Source: Paracoccaceae bacterium | Lineage (GTDB): Bacteria > Pseudomonadota > Alphaproteobacteria > Rhodobacterales > Rhodobacteraceae | NCBI GenBank assembly: GCA_017510335.1 | Contig: JAFWNM010000029.1 | Coordinates: 1 to 64,000 of the forward strand | Reading direction: 5' to 3' | DNA length: 64,000 nt | Shown here: positions 51,243 to 59,564 of the stretch, piece after piece | Layout: each line of letters opens with the position of its first letter | Position numbering within the stretch: position 1 is the first letter of the stretch | Position numbers and translations under genes: made by a program | Notes under the pieces: generated by a model | Databases searched by the model: none | Told to the model about the DNA's origin: nothing | Seen by the model: the letters and a program-made list of their open reading frames with translations, nothing else

Positions 51243-51731
51243 ATGATACGTTTCCTTTTGCGCGACGCTGAAAAGATCATCTGCGCAATCCTGTTTCTGG
51301 GCATGACCCTGTTGGGGTTTGCAAATGTCGTGGTGCGCTATGGCACGAACCTGTCCTTCGCATCCAGCGAGGAATTGCTGGTCAACGGGTTCCTGCTGCT
51401 GACGGTTTTCGGCGCGGCACTGGCCGCACGCCGGGGCGAGCATCTGGCCGTCACTTTGGTCCATGACATGTTGCCGCGCCTGCTGTGGGTGCCGGTGTTT
51501 TTGATGTCGGTCGCGCTGTCAGTGGGGTTGCTGGCACTGTCGGCATGGTTTTCGTGGGACGCGATGATGAACATCAAACGCGTCGGCATGAGGTCCTATG
51601 GGCTGGGAATCCCGGCTTGGTATTATCAGGCCGCACTTCCGTTCGGGTTTGGTCTGATCATCTTGCGGTATCTGCAGCACGCCTGGGAAGTTTTGCACGG
51701 CAAGGACAGCTGGGGCACGCCTGATGTTTGA
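51243..51731 (+). CDS. TRAP small membrane subunit, DctQ family (IclR-linked operon)
   Basis: A 162-residue protein with four predicted helices. LGFANVVVRYGTNLSFASSEELL is the DctQ helix-1/loop motif, followed by GAALAARRGEHLAVTL. I start at the ATG at 51243, with GGGGGG upstream; a GTG at 51225 in frame would add six residues that run into the ribosome site. The gene overlaps dctM by 8 bp. Helix 4 ends in ILRYLQHAWE. Confidence 0.92.
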   Translation: MIRFLLRDAEKIICAILFLGMTLLGFANVVVRYGTNLSFASSEELLVNGFLLLTVFGAALAARRGEHLAVTLVHDMLPRLLWVPVFLMSVALSVGLLALSAWFSWDAMMNIKRVGMRSYGLGIPAWYYQAALPFGFGLIILRYLQHAWEVLHGKDSWGTPDV

Positions 51732-53058
51732 ATTTCTGGGCATATCATCAGCGGGAACGCAGATGATCATCATCTTTTTCCTGTTGATGGCCGTGCGCCT
51801 GCCAGTGGCGTTTGCGCTGGGGCTGTCAGCAATTTATGCGATGTGGGAAATCGGGTTCGGGCTGGAACTTGCGGGCGACCTGATTGCCACGGGCATCACC
51901 AAATTCTCGCTTCTGGCGATCCCGTTTTTCATTCTGGCGGGCACGCTGATGGGCAGCCTGGGCATTGCGGAACGCATGATCCGGTTTTTCCGCGTGGCCG
52001 TTGGGGGGCTGCCCGGCGGGATGGGGGTTGTGGGCACGGTGGTGTGCCTGTTCTGGGGCGCGGTCAGCGGGTCCGGCCCTGCATCGGTTGCCGCCATCGG
52101 CCCCATGATTATCAAAGGCATGGAAGAAGACGGATATGACCGCGCTTTTGCTGCCGGGCTGGTGTGCACGGGGGCCGCGTTTTCCATCGTGATCCCGCCC
52201 TCCATCGGGTTGGTGATTTACGGGGTCATTGCGGAAACATCCATTTCGCGGCTGTTTATTGCCGCCATTATTCCGGGCGTGTTCATGGCGCTGACAATGG
52301 CTGCCGTGCTGCCCTTCGCGCGCCGCCACACAGCGCGCGCCACATCGCCCAGTCTGGCAGCCCTGATGCCTGAACCCTATGCCGATGAAACACGCGCGCG
52401 GCGCTTATGGCTAAGTTTCCGGGACAGTTTCTGGGGCCTGATGACGCCGGTGGTCATTCTGGGCGGTATCTATTCCGGTATTTTCACCCCGACCGAGGCC
52501 GCACTGGTCGCCACGGTCTATGCGCTGGGTGTGGGCGCATTGGCCTATCGCACGCTGACACTGCGCAAACTGTATGATGCGTTGGGCACGGCGGCGGCGT
52601 CATCTGCGGTGGTTATGCTGATTGTGGCCTATGCCAGCCTGTTTGGCTGGGTGGTGACAGTCGATGATCTGGTGCGCAGCTATTCCGGCGCGCTTTTGGG
52701 ACTAAGCCAGAATGAATGGATCATCTTGCTGGTGATCATGGTCATCTTGCTGGTTGCTGGCATGTTCATGGACCCTGTGACAGTCATGTTCATCGCGCTG
52801 CCCATTTTCCTGCCGGTGGTGCGGGAAATGGGGTGGGACCCGGTGTGGTTCGGGGTGCTGGTCATGGTCAATCTGGCCATCGGGCTGATCACGCCGCCAG
52901 TGGGCATAAACCTTTATGTGGCAGCCAATGTCACCCGCATGAGGATTGAACAGGTCGCGCGCGGCACAATGCCCTTCTTGCTGGCGTCCCTTGTTGGGAT
53001 TGCGATTGTGGCGGCGGTTCCGTCCATGTCGCAAATCCTGCTGCACTGGTTGCGTTAG
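51724..53058 (+). CDS. TRAP large membrane subunit, DctM family (IclR-linked operon)
   Basis: A 444-residue permease with about twelve helices. Signatures are SLLAIPFFILAGTLMGSLGIAE (around 55), CLFWGAVSGSGPASVAAIGP, PPSIGLVIYGVI and VNLAIGLITPPVGINLYVAAN. A hydrophilic loop of about 45 residues (HTARATSPSL and following) divides the two halves, slightly longer than in the other two DctM proteins here. It translocates the acid bound by the receptor at 50177. The SDR gene follows after 43 bp. Confidence 0.96.
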   Translation: MFEFLGISSAGTQMIIIFFLLMAVRLPVAFALGLSAIYAMWEIGFGLELAGDLIATGITKFSLLAIPFFILAGTLMGSLGIAERMIRFFRVAVGGLPGGMGVVGTVVCLFWGAVSGSGPASVAAIGPMIIKGMEEDGYDRAFAAGLVCTGAAFSIVIPPSIGLVIYGVIAETSISRLFIAAIIPGVFMALTMAAVLPFARRHTARATSPSLAALMPEPYADETRARRLWLSFRDSFWGLMTPVVILGGIYSGIFTPTEAALVATVYALGVGALAYRTLTLRKLYDALGTAAASSAVVMLIVAYASLFGWVVTVDDLVRSYSGALLGLSQNEWIILLVIMVILLVAGMFMDPVTVMFIALPIFLPVVREMGWDPVWFGVLVMVNLAIGLITPPVGINLYVAANVTRMRIEQVARGTMPFLLASLVGIAIVAAVPSMSQILLHWLR

Positions 53059-53101
53059 CGCGCGACGAGCCACAAATTCCAGAGACAGAAAGGCAAGTTG
53101 A

Positions 53102-53869
53102 ATGACTGTGAAAACAGCAATCGTAACAGGTGCGGCGCGCGGCATAGGTCTGGCAACTACGCGCCTGTTTCTGGCGCAGGGCTGGCATGTGGCCATGATT
53201 GACCGCGACGCGCCGGCCCTGCACGATGCCGCACAGGGCCTGACGGGTGCGCAGCCGTTTGACTGCGATGTGTCGCTGCCAGATCAGGTTGAAGAAATGG
53301 TCGCGCAAGTGCTGGCGGAATTCGGGCGTATTGATGCCCTGGTCAATAATGCAGGCGTGGCCGATTTCCGGCCAATGGGCGACACCGACCTTGCCATCTG
53401 GCGGCAGGTGATGGCCACCAATCTGGACGGGGTTTTCCTGACATCGCAGGCGGTTGTCCCGCATCTGAAGGTGCAAGGCGGCGCGATTGTCAATATCGCG
53501 TCCATTTCCGGCCTGCGCGCCAGCACCTTGCGGGTGGCCTATGGCACATCCAAGGCGGCGGTTATTCACCTGACCGGGCAGCAGGCGGCGGAACTTGGGG
53601 AATGGGGCATTCGCGCCAATTGCGTGGCCCCCGGCCCTGTGGACACGAAACTGGCGCTGGCGGTGCATTCACCGGAAATCCGCGCCGCATATCATGATGC
53701 CATCCCCCTGAACCGCTATGGCAAGGAAACCGAGATTGCCGAGGTGATCACCTTCCTGTGTTCGGACAGGGCAAGCTATGTCACCGGCCAGACAGTGGCG
53801 GTTGATGGCGGGTTTGATGCTGTGGGCGTGGGGTTGCCCGCATTGCGCGCCGGGTCGCAAGACAGGTAG
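53102..53869 (+). CDS. Short-chain dehydrogenase/reductase
   Basis: A 255-residue classical SDR. The TGAARGIG cofactor loop is at 9-16, DCDVS near 59 (adenine ring), NNAG near 83-86, the catalytic Ser in ASISGLRAS, and Tyr/Lys in VAYGTSKAAV. The C-terminal YVTGQTVAVDGGFDAVGVG is standard. AAAGG precedes the start. As the last gene of the dctPQM operon it probably oxidises a hydroxy group of the imported compound. Its stop codon lies inside a hairpin (53861-53883), and the operon is convergent with pdxA2. Confidence 0.93.
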   Translation: MTVKTAIVTGAARGIGLATTRLFLAQGWHVAMIDRDAPALHDAAQGLTGAQPFDCDVSLPDQVEEMVAQVLAEFGRIDALVNNAGVADFRPMGDTDLAIWRQVMATNLDGVFLTSQAVVPHLKVQGGAIVNIASISGLRASTLRVAYGTSKAAVIHLTGQQAAELGEWGIRANCVAPGPVDTKLALAVHSPEIRAAYHDAIPLNRYGKETEIAEVITFLCSDRASYVTGQTVAVDGGFDAVGVGLPALRAGSQDR

Positions 53870-53930
53870 TTTTCTACCCTGTCCGGCCCCTGCGCCAACG
53901 TAACGCTGCGTCACCCTACTGGCGCAGGGG
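53861..53930. terminator. Double inverted-repeat bidirectional terminator region
   Basis: First stem: GACAGG-TAG, TTTT loop, CTA-CCCTGTC (53861-53883, one bulged C); it contains the SDR stop codon. Second: CCCCTGCGCCA (53887-53897) and TGGCGCAGGGG (53920-53930), a perfect 11-bp repeat with a 22-base loop, whose right arm lies in the last codons of pdxA2. Both separate two convergent operons. Confidence 0.7.
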
Positions 53931-54912
53931 CGCGGGCGGCATTGGCCAGCCGCAACGCATATTCAATTGCGCAGATCATGTTCGCATGATTGGCCTTGCC
54001 GGTTCCCGCGATGTCAAACGCTGTGCCATGGTCAACCGAACTGCGGTCAATCGGCAAGCCCAGTGACACATTCACGGCAGTATCAAACGCCACCAGCTTG
54101 ATGGGGATATGCCCCTGATCATGGTATTGCGCCACAACCAGATCAAATGCGCCATGATAGGCACGATGATAGACCGTATCGGCAGAAACGGGGCCTGATA
54201 CGTCAATCCCCTCGGCGCGGGCAGCAGCTACAGCAGGAACAACCTGATCATCATCTTCGCGCCCGAACAGCCCCGCTTCGCCGCAATGGGGGTTGATGCC
54301 CGCAACTGCAATGCGCGGGTGTGTCAACCCCATGCGCTGCATATGCGCATGCCCCATGCGGATGGTTTGCAAAATGCGTTCGGGGCTCGCGCGGGTGATG
54401 GCCTCGCGTAGGGCGACATGTGTGGACACATGAATGACGTTCAGGCGTTCGGATGCAAGCAGCATCCATGCCCCTTTCTGGCCAGTCAGATGGGCCAGCA
54501 AGCCGGTATGCCCGTCATGATGATGCCCCGCCGCGTTCAGCGCTTCCTTGTTGATGGGCGCTGTGACCATGCCAGCGGCCTGACGGGATTGCACCATCTG
54601 CACTGCAGTCTTGATATAGCGATAGGCGGCCTCGCCGCAGGCGGGGGACAAAACACCAAAGCTGTCAGGCAGGCCCGGACAGGGCACATGGCGCAGCAAA
54701 AGCGCACCATCCGGTTTTTCTGCCGCGTCCCAGTCCACCAGTGGCAAATCCAGCTTGCAGGCAGTTTTGGCCCGTTCCAGAACAGCGCGGTCCCCCACAA
54801 CCACCAGCCCGGCGCGCCGGTCGGCTGGCAGGTCGGCGGCGGCGCGCAGCGTCACTTCGGCACCAACGCCGGACGGGTCACCAATGGTTATGGCGATTGG
54901 GGTGGCTTTCAT
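53911..54912 (-). CDS. pdxA2: PdxA2-type 4-hydroxythreonine-4-phosphate dehydrogenase family enzyme
   Basis: A 333-residue metal-dependent NAD enzyme of the PdxA family. [12 protein letters not shown] opens the chain. The metal/substrate residues are in [15 protein letters not shown] (about 133-147), [15 protein letters not shown] and [11 protein letters not shown]. Catabolic PdxA2 proteins oxidise and decarboxylate 4-phospho-D-erythronate or -L-threonate; TphB-like relatives act on cis-diols. PdxA2 genes usually neighbour a DUF1537 kinase, which is absent here. GGAG lies before the ATG at 54912. It is 159 bp downstream of the iron ADH on the same strand, perhaps a separate transcript. Confidence 0.92.
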   Translation of the reverse strand: MKATPIAITIGDPSGVGAEVTLRAAADLPADRRAGLVVVGDRAVLERAKTACKLDLPLVDWDAAEKPDGALLLRHVPCPGLPDSFGVLSPACGEAAYRYIKTAVQMVQSRQAAGMVTAPINKEALNAAGHHHDGHTGLLAHLTGQKGAWMLLASERLNVIHVSTHVALREAITRASPERILQTIRMGHAHMQRMGLTHPRIAVAGINPHCGEAGLFGREDDDQVVPAVAAARAEGIDVSGPVSADTVYHRAYHGAFDLVVAQYHDQGHIPIKLVAFDTAVNVSLGLPIDRSSVDHGTAFDIAGTGKANHANMICAIEYALRLANAARAPAPVG

Positions 54913-55071
54913 GCGTTTCTCCGTTTCAAGAAAGGGTGCACTTTCGGGGTATCCGATAGCGGCAACACTGCGACCGGCGCAATGGCGCGGCGTCAAACCT
55001 TAGCGCATGTCGCGTTCATTCGCATTCAGGCGACACGCGCTAACTTATTGATTTTGAACGTTCGAGAAGCT

Positions 55072-56190
55072 CTAATACGCGGCCTTATACAGCCCAAGAA
55101 TGTCACTGACCGACAGATCGCGCGGGTTAAAATCCAGCAACCTGCGGATGGCATGCGCTTCGCTTGCCATTTCCGGCAGGTCCGATTCCGGCACATCATG
55201 CGTGCGCAGCCGCATATCCATGCCCAGCGATTCACACCATGCGATGGCCCCGTCGCGCACAGCCATTTCATCGGGTGCCGCGAACCCCAGCGCCTGACAA
55301 ACAAGGGCCGTCTTGTCGCGGCACGCCCCCAGATTGGCCGCCAGTGTGTGCGGAAAAATCAGGGCATTGGCCAGACCATGCGGCATGTGGTGGCGTGTTC
55401 CCAGCGGATAGGCAACCGCATGACCAGCAGTGGTGTTCACCGGACCCAGACACACCCCCCCATAATAGGATGCAAGCAACATGGCCGCACGCGCGGACAT
55501 ATTGCTGCCATCATGCACGGCGTGATGCAAATTCTGGCCAATCAGGCGGATACCGTGCAGCGCGAATGCGTCTATCATGGGATGGGCGCGCAGGCTGGTA
55601 AACGCCTCAACACAATGGGCCAAGGCGTCAATGCCGGTCGCTGCCGTAATCGCGGGCGGCAGGGACAGCGTCAGTTCAGGGTCAAGCACAACCAGATCCG
55701 CCAGCATATGCGCGCTTTCCGTGGCAATTTTGCGCAGGGTTGCCGGGTCGGTCAGCAACGCGCGGGTGCCCGCCTCGCTGCCTGTTCCGGCGGTCGTGGG
55801 CACCTGAACCAGCATGACGCTGCGCGCAGGTGCGCGATGCGGGCCGCTGACATCGTCGAAATGAAGCGAATTCCCGACCAGAACAGAAACCAGTTTCGCC
55901 ATGTCCATGGCACTGCCGCCCCCGAACCCGACAATAACATCAGGCTGCGCCGCACGGGCCGCCCGCAGTGCCGCGTCCAGTGCATCCGTATCAGGTTCGG
56001 GTGTCACCGGGTGGCACGGTGTGGCAGGATCAAGCCCCAGCACATCAAGCCGTGTTGCATTGAACGCATCGGCAATCACGACAGGGCGCGTATACCCGGC
56101 ATCTTTCAGGCAAGCTGCGACGCTGGCCGCCGTTCCTGCCCCCAGTTGCATGCGCCGCGGCTGCAAAACCTCGATCGAGCGTTCCATCAT
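55072..56190 (-). CDS. Iron-containing alcohol dehydrogenase (second copy)
   Basis: A 372-residue group III ADH. GFGGGSAMDMAKLVSVL is the NAD loop (about 89-105), VPTTAGTGSEAGTRAL follows, and the metal residues lie in PPAITAATGIDALAHCVEAF and TTAGHAVAYPLG with HMPHGLANA. It is only distantly similar to the copy at 20937-22100. It resembles maleylacetate reductase/lactaldehyde reductase-like members that occur with PdxA2 or TRAP genes. The first of two ATGs at 56190/56187 is taken, with GAGG 9 bp upstream; a longer frame to 56238 would cross the candidate operator, whose left arm covers the start codon. Confidence 0.92.
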   Translation of the reverse strand: MMERSIEVLQPRRMQLGAGTAASVAACLKDAGYTRPVVIADAFNATRLDVLGLDPATPCHPVTPEPDTDALDAALRAARAAQPDVIVGFGGGSAMDMAKLVSVLVGNSLHFDDVSGPHRAPARSVMLVQVPTTAGTGSEAGTRALLTDPATLRKIATESAHMLADLVVLDPELTLSLPPAITAATGIDALAHCVEAFTSLRAHPMIDAFALHGIRLIGQNLHHAVHDGSNMSARAAMLLASYYGGVCLGPVNTTAGHAVAYPLGTRHHMPHGLANALIFPHTLAANLGACRDKTALVCQALGFAAPDEMAVRDGAIAWCESLGMDMRLRTHDVPESDLPEMASEAHAIRRLLDFNPRDLSVSDILGLYKAAY

Positions 56191-56257
56191 GTTGACAAGC
56201 CTCAAACTGAAAAATCTTGCCTTGGACGCTAGGTTCAATATTACAACTTGTCAACAT
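56189..56257. promoter_or_regulatory. Pair of inverted 11-bp sites at the iron ADH start
   Basis: ATGTTGACAAG (56189-56199) and its exact complement CTTGTCAACAT (56247-56257) face each other across 47 bp. The left copy includes the ADH start codon. Spacing and perfect identity suggest two half-operators for one regulator, perhaps with looping. The nearest regulator gene is the GntR at 60818. Confidence 0.6.
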
Positions 56258-56569
56258 ATGAATGCGACGTCTTTGCGTCAGAATTCTTGACGTCGGCATA
56301 TTCGAAATAAATATGTTATTATTATTCATTATGTTGCGTGATAATTTCAAAAATAGCTCACTATCAGCACAAGGCATCATCGCCGGAAAGTCAGGAAAAG
56401 TGACCGAACAACCGCCACTAAAATTACCTATTGACAAATTTTCATCGAAGCAACAGGTTTGGCATGTTGCTGTTTGCAAGCAGCGTGACAGGAGGGGGGC
56501 GCGCAGCCACGCCACGGCTGTGACCCTGCGGCACCAGATGACAGACAACAAACCAGAGTGGAGGAAAGA
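56191..56569. other. 379-bp divergent promoter region
   Basis: No gene is supported between the iron ADH and TAXI receptor starts. It contains the inverted sites at 56189-56257 and an AT-rich stretch (about 56290-56360, ATATGTTATTATTATTCATTATG). A more GC-rich leader then runs to the receptor's GGAGG. It should hold promoters in both directions. Confidence 0.55.
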
Positions 56570-57571
56570 ATGACCATCAAAATAAACAAGCTTGGCGCGG
56601 CAGCAGCGCTTGCAATACTGGCACAGCCAGTGCTTGCAAATGACGTATCGCTTAGCCTGATAAGCCAGGCACCCGGCAGCAGCTGGTATTCCTACGGATC
56701 AACTTTCGGCGAGATCATCTCCGATTCGGAAGGCGAGTTCAGCATTTCCGTAGACGTTCTGCCCCGTGGGGGCGGCATGACCAACCCGGTTGCAGCAAGT
56801 CAGGGCGTGGCCGATCTGGCTTTCGCCACTGCCAATGCCGCTGTCTGGGCACGCGATGGAATCGGAGAGGATTTTGAGGGCCGCCAAAGCCAGGATATTC
56901 GCGCGGTCGTCGGCGGCCTGCAGATTGCGCATACCACAATCGCTGCACGCAAGGCGTATGTGGAAAGCACCGGACAAGACACGCTGGAAGCCATGATGGC
57001 CGGGCCGAATTACCCGCGCATCGTCATGAAACCGCAAGGGTCGCAAGTGCCGATCATGGCAGATTACATATTCCAGGCCATGGAGTCCGGCCTGGAGGAC
57101 ATGCGCGATAAAGGGGCCATCACGCAGATCAGCACCGCGCAGATTGCCCAGATGTTGCGCGACGGCACCGCAGATGTCTATATCGAAAACTCGCCCGTGG
57201 GCCAGGCAACCATGACCGAGGTGACATTGACAACCGACATGGTGTTCGTTCCGTTTCCGGAAAACGTGCTGGACCACATGACGACCCTTGGCGCGGCAGC
57301 AGGCAATATGCCTGCCGGCAGCTACCCCGGACAGGACGGGGACTATCTGAACCCCACATCAGCCACCATCCTGATTGCAAACAAGGATGTATCTGCCGAT
57401 GTCATCTATCAGGTGACCAAGGCACTGGTCGAACAGCGCGACGCAATTGCAGAAGCCTATCCCGCGCTGGCGGACTGGGACCCGCAAGCGGGCGCACAAC
57501 CAGATCAGGCAGTCATCGAACTGCATGAAGGTGCCGCACGCTATTACCGCGAACGTGGCTGGATCGAGTGA
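56570..57571 (+). CDS. TAXI-family TRAP solute receptor
   Basis: A 333-residue receptor of the TRAP-associated extracytoplasmic immunogenic (TAXI) class, which pairs with fused TRAP permeases. The signal peptide is 1-24 (ends PVLAN). The family pattern appears as SQAPGSSWYSYGSTFGEI near 30-47, GGGMTNPVAASQGVADLAFAT and IENSPVGQATMTE. GTGGAGGAAAGA precedes the ATG. TAXI receptors bind organic acids such as glutamate-, 2-oxoglutarate- or sialic-acid-like anions; the ligand here is open. A stem-loop separates it from the permease gene. Confidence 0.93.
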   Translation: MTIKINKLGAAAALAILAQPVLANDVSLSLISQAPGSSWYSYGSTFGEIISDSEGEFSISVDVLPRGGGMTNPVAASQGVADLAFATANAAVWARDGIGEDFEGRQSQDIRAVVGGLQIAHTTIAARKAYVESTGQDTLEAMMAGPNYPRIVMKPQGSQVPIMADYIFQAMESGLEDMRDKGAITQISTAQIAQMLRDGTADVYIENSPVGQATMTEVTLTTDMVFVPFPENVLDHMTTLGAAAGNMPAGSYPGQDGDYLNPTSATILIANKDVSADVIYQVTKALVEQRDAIAEAYPALADWDPQAGAQPDQAVIELHEGAARYYRERGWIE

Positions 57572-57587
57572 TCACCCACACATGACA

Positions 57588-57615
57588 GGCCGCCGCCGCA
57601 TCTGTTGCGGCGGCC
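57588..57615 (+). other. Stem-loop between TAXI receptor and fused permease genes
   Basis: GGCCGCCGC and GCGGCGGCC form a perfect 9-bp GC stem with a 10-base loop, 16 bp after the receptor stop and 33 bp before the permease start. ATTTG follows. It is the third receptor/permease junction in the window with such a structure. Confidence 0.75.
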
Positions 57616-57648
57616 ATTTGCTACGCGCCAGTTCCGCAGGAGGGCCAC

Positions 57649-59541
57649 ATGACCGCCAGACGTTTTCTGACATTCGACATGATGCTACGGTTGTTTCAGG
57701 TCGTGCTGTCCTTCGTGTATGTTGGCTTCCTGCTGCGCCAGTTCTGGCAGCCGGTCGCCCCGTTAGCGGCCGCATCCTTTCATGTTTATATGGCGGTCGC
57801 GCTTGTTTTCGCGTTCAACCCTCTCGACTGGCAGGGCACCGCGAAACGCGCTTTGGGGCGTGTGATCGACCTGTCGGGGCTGTTGCTGTCACTGGGCATA
57901 GCGTGGCTGTATATGGGCGAAATCACCCGGCTTGAACGGCGGTTCGAAATGATAGACCCCGTTCTTGCGCTGGATATCTTTTTGCATGTTGCGGGGCTGG
58001 TGCTGATATTCGAGGCCGTGCGCCGGTCCGTCGGTTGGTCCTTGCTAAGCGTTGTGCTGGTGTTTCTGGCCTATGGGTATTTCGGCTACATGTTCCCCGG
58101 CTGGATGGCTTTCCCGGGCTTCAGCATGGCGACACAGGCAGAACTGATCACCATGCAAACCGAAGGCATTTTTGGCATAACGGCCAGTGCCGCGATAAAT
58201 TTCGTGTTCTTTTTCGTGTTGTTCGGCGCGGTGTTCACCTTCACGGGTGGGGGTGCGCTGTTCATTGACCTGGCCATGCGCATGACCGCCAGGTTGAAGG
58301 GGGGCGCGGCGAAAATGTCGCTTGTGGGGTCGGCGCTGTTTGGCATGGTGTCCGGGTCGGCCATTGCCAACACCACATCGACCGGCGTTCTGACCATCCC
58401 CATCATGACACGCTCTGGTTATACCAAGGATCAGGCGGCGGCGACCGAAGCCATTGCCTCTACCGGCGGGCAGTTGATGCCGCCCATCATGGGGGTCGCA
58501 GCTTTTGTCATGGCCGACATGCTGGGCATTCCCTATGCGACAATCGCCGCAGCGGGGCTGATACCGGCGCTGGCGTTCTACTTCGCGCTGTTTGTCATTG
58601 TGGATTTGCGGGCGCGCAAATACGGCGTGGGCAATGTCGCACCGGAATTGCTGGATATTCCCCCGGTTCTGCCGCGCGTGCATCTGCTGATTGCCCCGCT
58701 GATGATGATTGGCACACTGATCGTAGGGTATTCCGCCGCTTATGCCGCACTTGTGGGCACAGTGGCCGCGCTGGTGGTTCCGATGCTGCGCAAATCAACA
58801 CGCTACAGCCTGCGCGGCCTGTTTGATTGCGTGCTGGAAACCGCCAAGCAAATGGCGTGGATCTCGGCCCCGCTGGCGGCGGTGGGTGTTGTGATGGTGA
58901 TCGCCACACAATCCAACCTTGCGCTGAAATTCGTGCGCCTGCTGTCCGATCTGGGGTCAGGCAATCTGTATCTGTCGCTGATACTGGTCATTTTCGGCTG
59001 CATCATCATGGGCATGGGGTTGCCGACTGTCGCGGCCTATATCATCGGATCGCTGGTTTTCGTGCCCGCGCTGATGGATCTGGGCATTGACCGTTTGGCG
59101 GCCAATCTGTTCGTTTTGTATTATTGCGTGCTGTCAATGGTGACCCCGCCGGTTGCGCTGTGTTCCTACGCGGCCTCGGCCATTGCCAGATCGGATGCCA
59201 GCAAGACCGGGCTTCTGGCCTTTGGGTATTCGCTGGTCATCTTTCTGGTGCCCTTCGGCTTCATCAATGACCCACATATCCTGTGGCAGGGCACAGCGTT
59301 TGAAATTGCAACCGGCGCGGCGGGCATGTTGCTGGCAACCTTTGCCTGGGCAGTGTTCCTGATGGGCTGGTTAAAGGGCGATCTGGGGCGCATTGAACGC
59401 GCGCTGTTTCTGGGGTGCAGCCTTGCATTGGTCCTGTTGCCGACATTGTCACCGGGTTGGGGACTGTCGCTGGCGGGGATTGCCGGCTTGCTGGTCTGGC
59501 GCTTTTGGGTGCGGGGGCGTCTGGCCCTTGCACGATCCTGA
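57649..59541 (+). CDS. Fused TRAP permease (DctQM type)
   Basis: A 630-residue membrane protein. About 160 N-terminal residues make four helices like DctQ. The rest is a DctM domain with GGGALFIDLAMRMTARLKGG, LVGSALFGMVSGSAIANTTSTG, GQLMPPIMGVAAFVMADMLG and the second-half motif VLSMVTPPVALCSYAASA. The DUF3394-like C-terminal tail is short. GCAGGAGGGCC precedes the ATG. Such fusions partner TAXI receptors, as encoded immediately upstream. It is followed after 23 bp by the Asp-box protein gene, so the substrate is probably connected with that protein. Confidence 0.95.
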   Translation: MTARRFLTFDMMLRLFQVVLSFVYVGFLLRQFWQPVAPLAAASFHVYMAVALVFAFNPLDWQGTAKRALGRVIDLSGLLLSLGIAWLYMGEITRLERRFEMIDPVLALDIFLHVAGLVLIFEAVRRSVGWSLLSVVLVFLAYGYFGYMFPGWMAFPGFSMATQAELITMQTEGIFGITASAAINFVFFFVLFGAVFTFTGGGALFIDLAMRMTARLKGGAAKMSLVGSALFGMVSGSAIANTTSTGVLTIPIMTRSGYTKDQAAATEAIASTGGQLMPPIMGVAAFVMADMLGIPYATIAAAGLIPALAFYFALFVIVDLRARKYGVGNVAPELLDIPPVLPRVHLLIAPLMMIGTLIVGYSAAYAALVGTVAALVVPMLRKSTRYSLRGLFDCVLETAKQMAWISAPLAAVGVVMVIATQSNLALKFVRLLSDLGSGNLYLSLILVIFGCIIMGMGLPTVAAYIIGSLVFVPALMDLGIDRLAANLFVLYYCVLSMVTPPVALCSYAASAIARSDASKTGLLAFGYSLVIFLVPFGFINDPHILWQGTAFEIATGAAGMLLATFAWAVFLMGWLKGDLGRIERALFLGCSLALVLLPTLSPGWGLSLAGIAGLLVWRFWVRGRLALARS

Positions 59542-59564
59542 CACTTATCTGGCGGAGAGAATAT

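Noticed and set aside
54418-56232. A 604-codon open frame on the + strand
   Set aside because: It lies antisense to pdxA2 and the iron ADH, both of which have full catalytic motifs. The translation is rich in His, Arg, Gln and Cys with no domain, as expected of a shadow frame in high-GC DNA.
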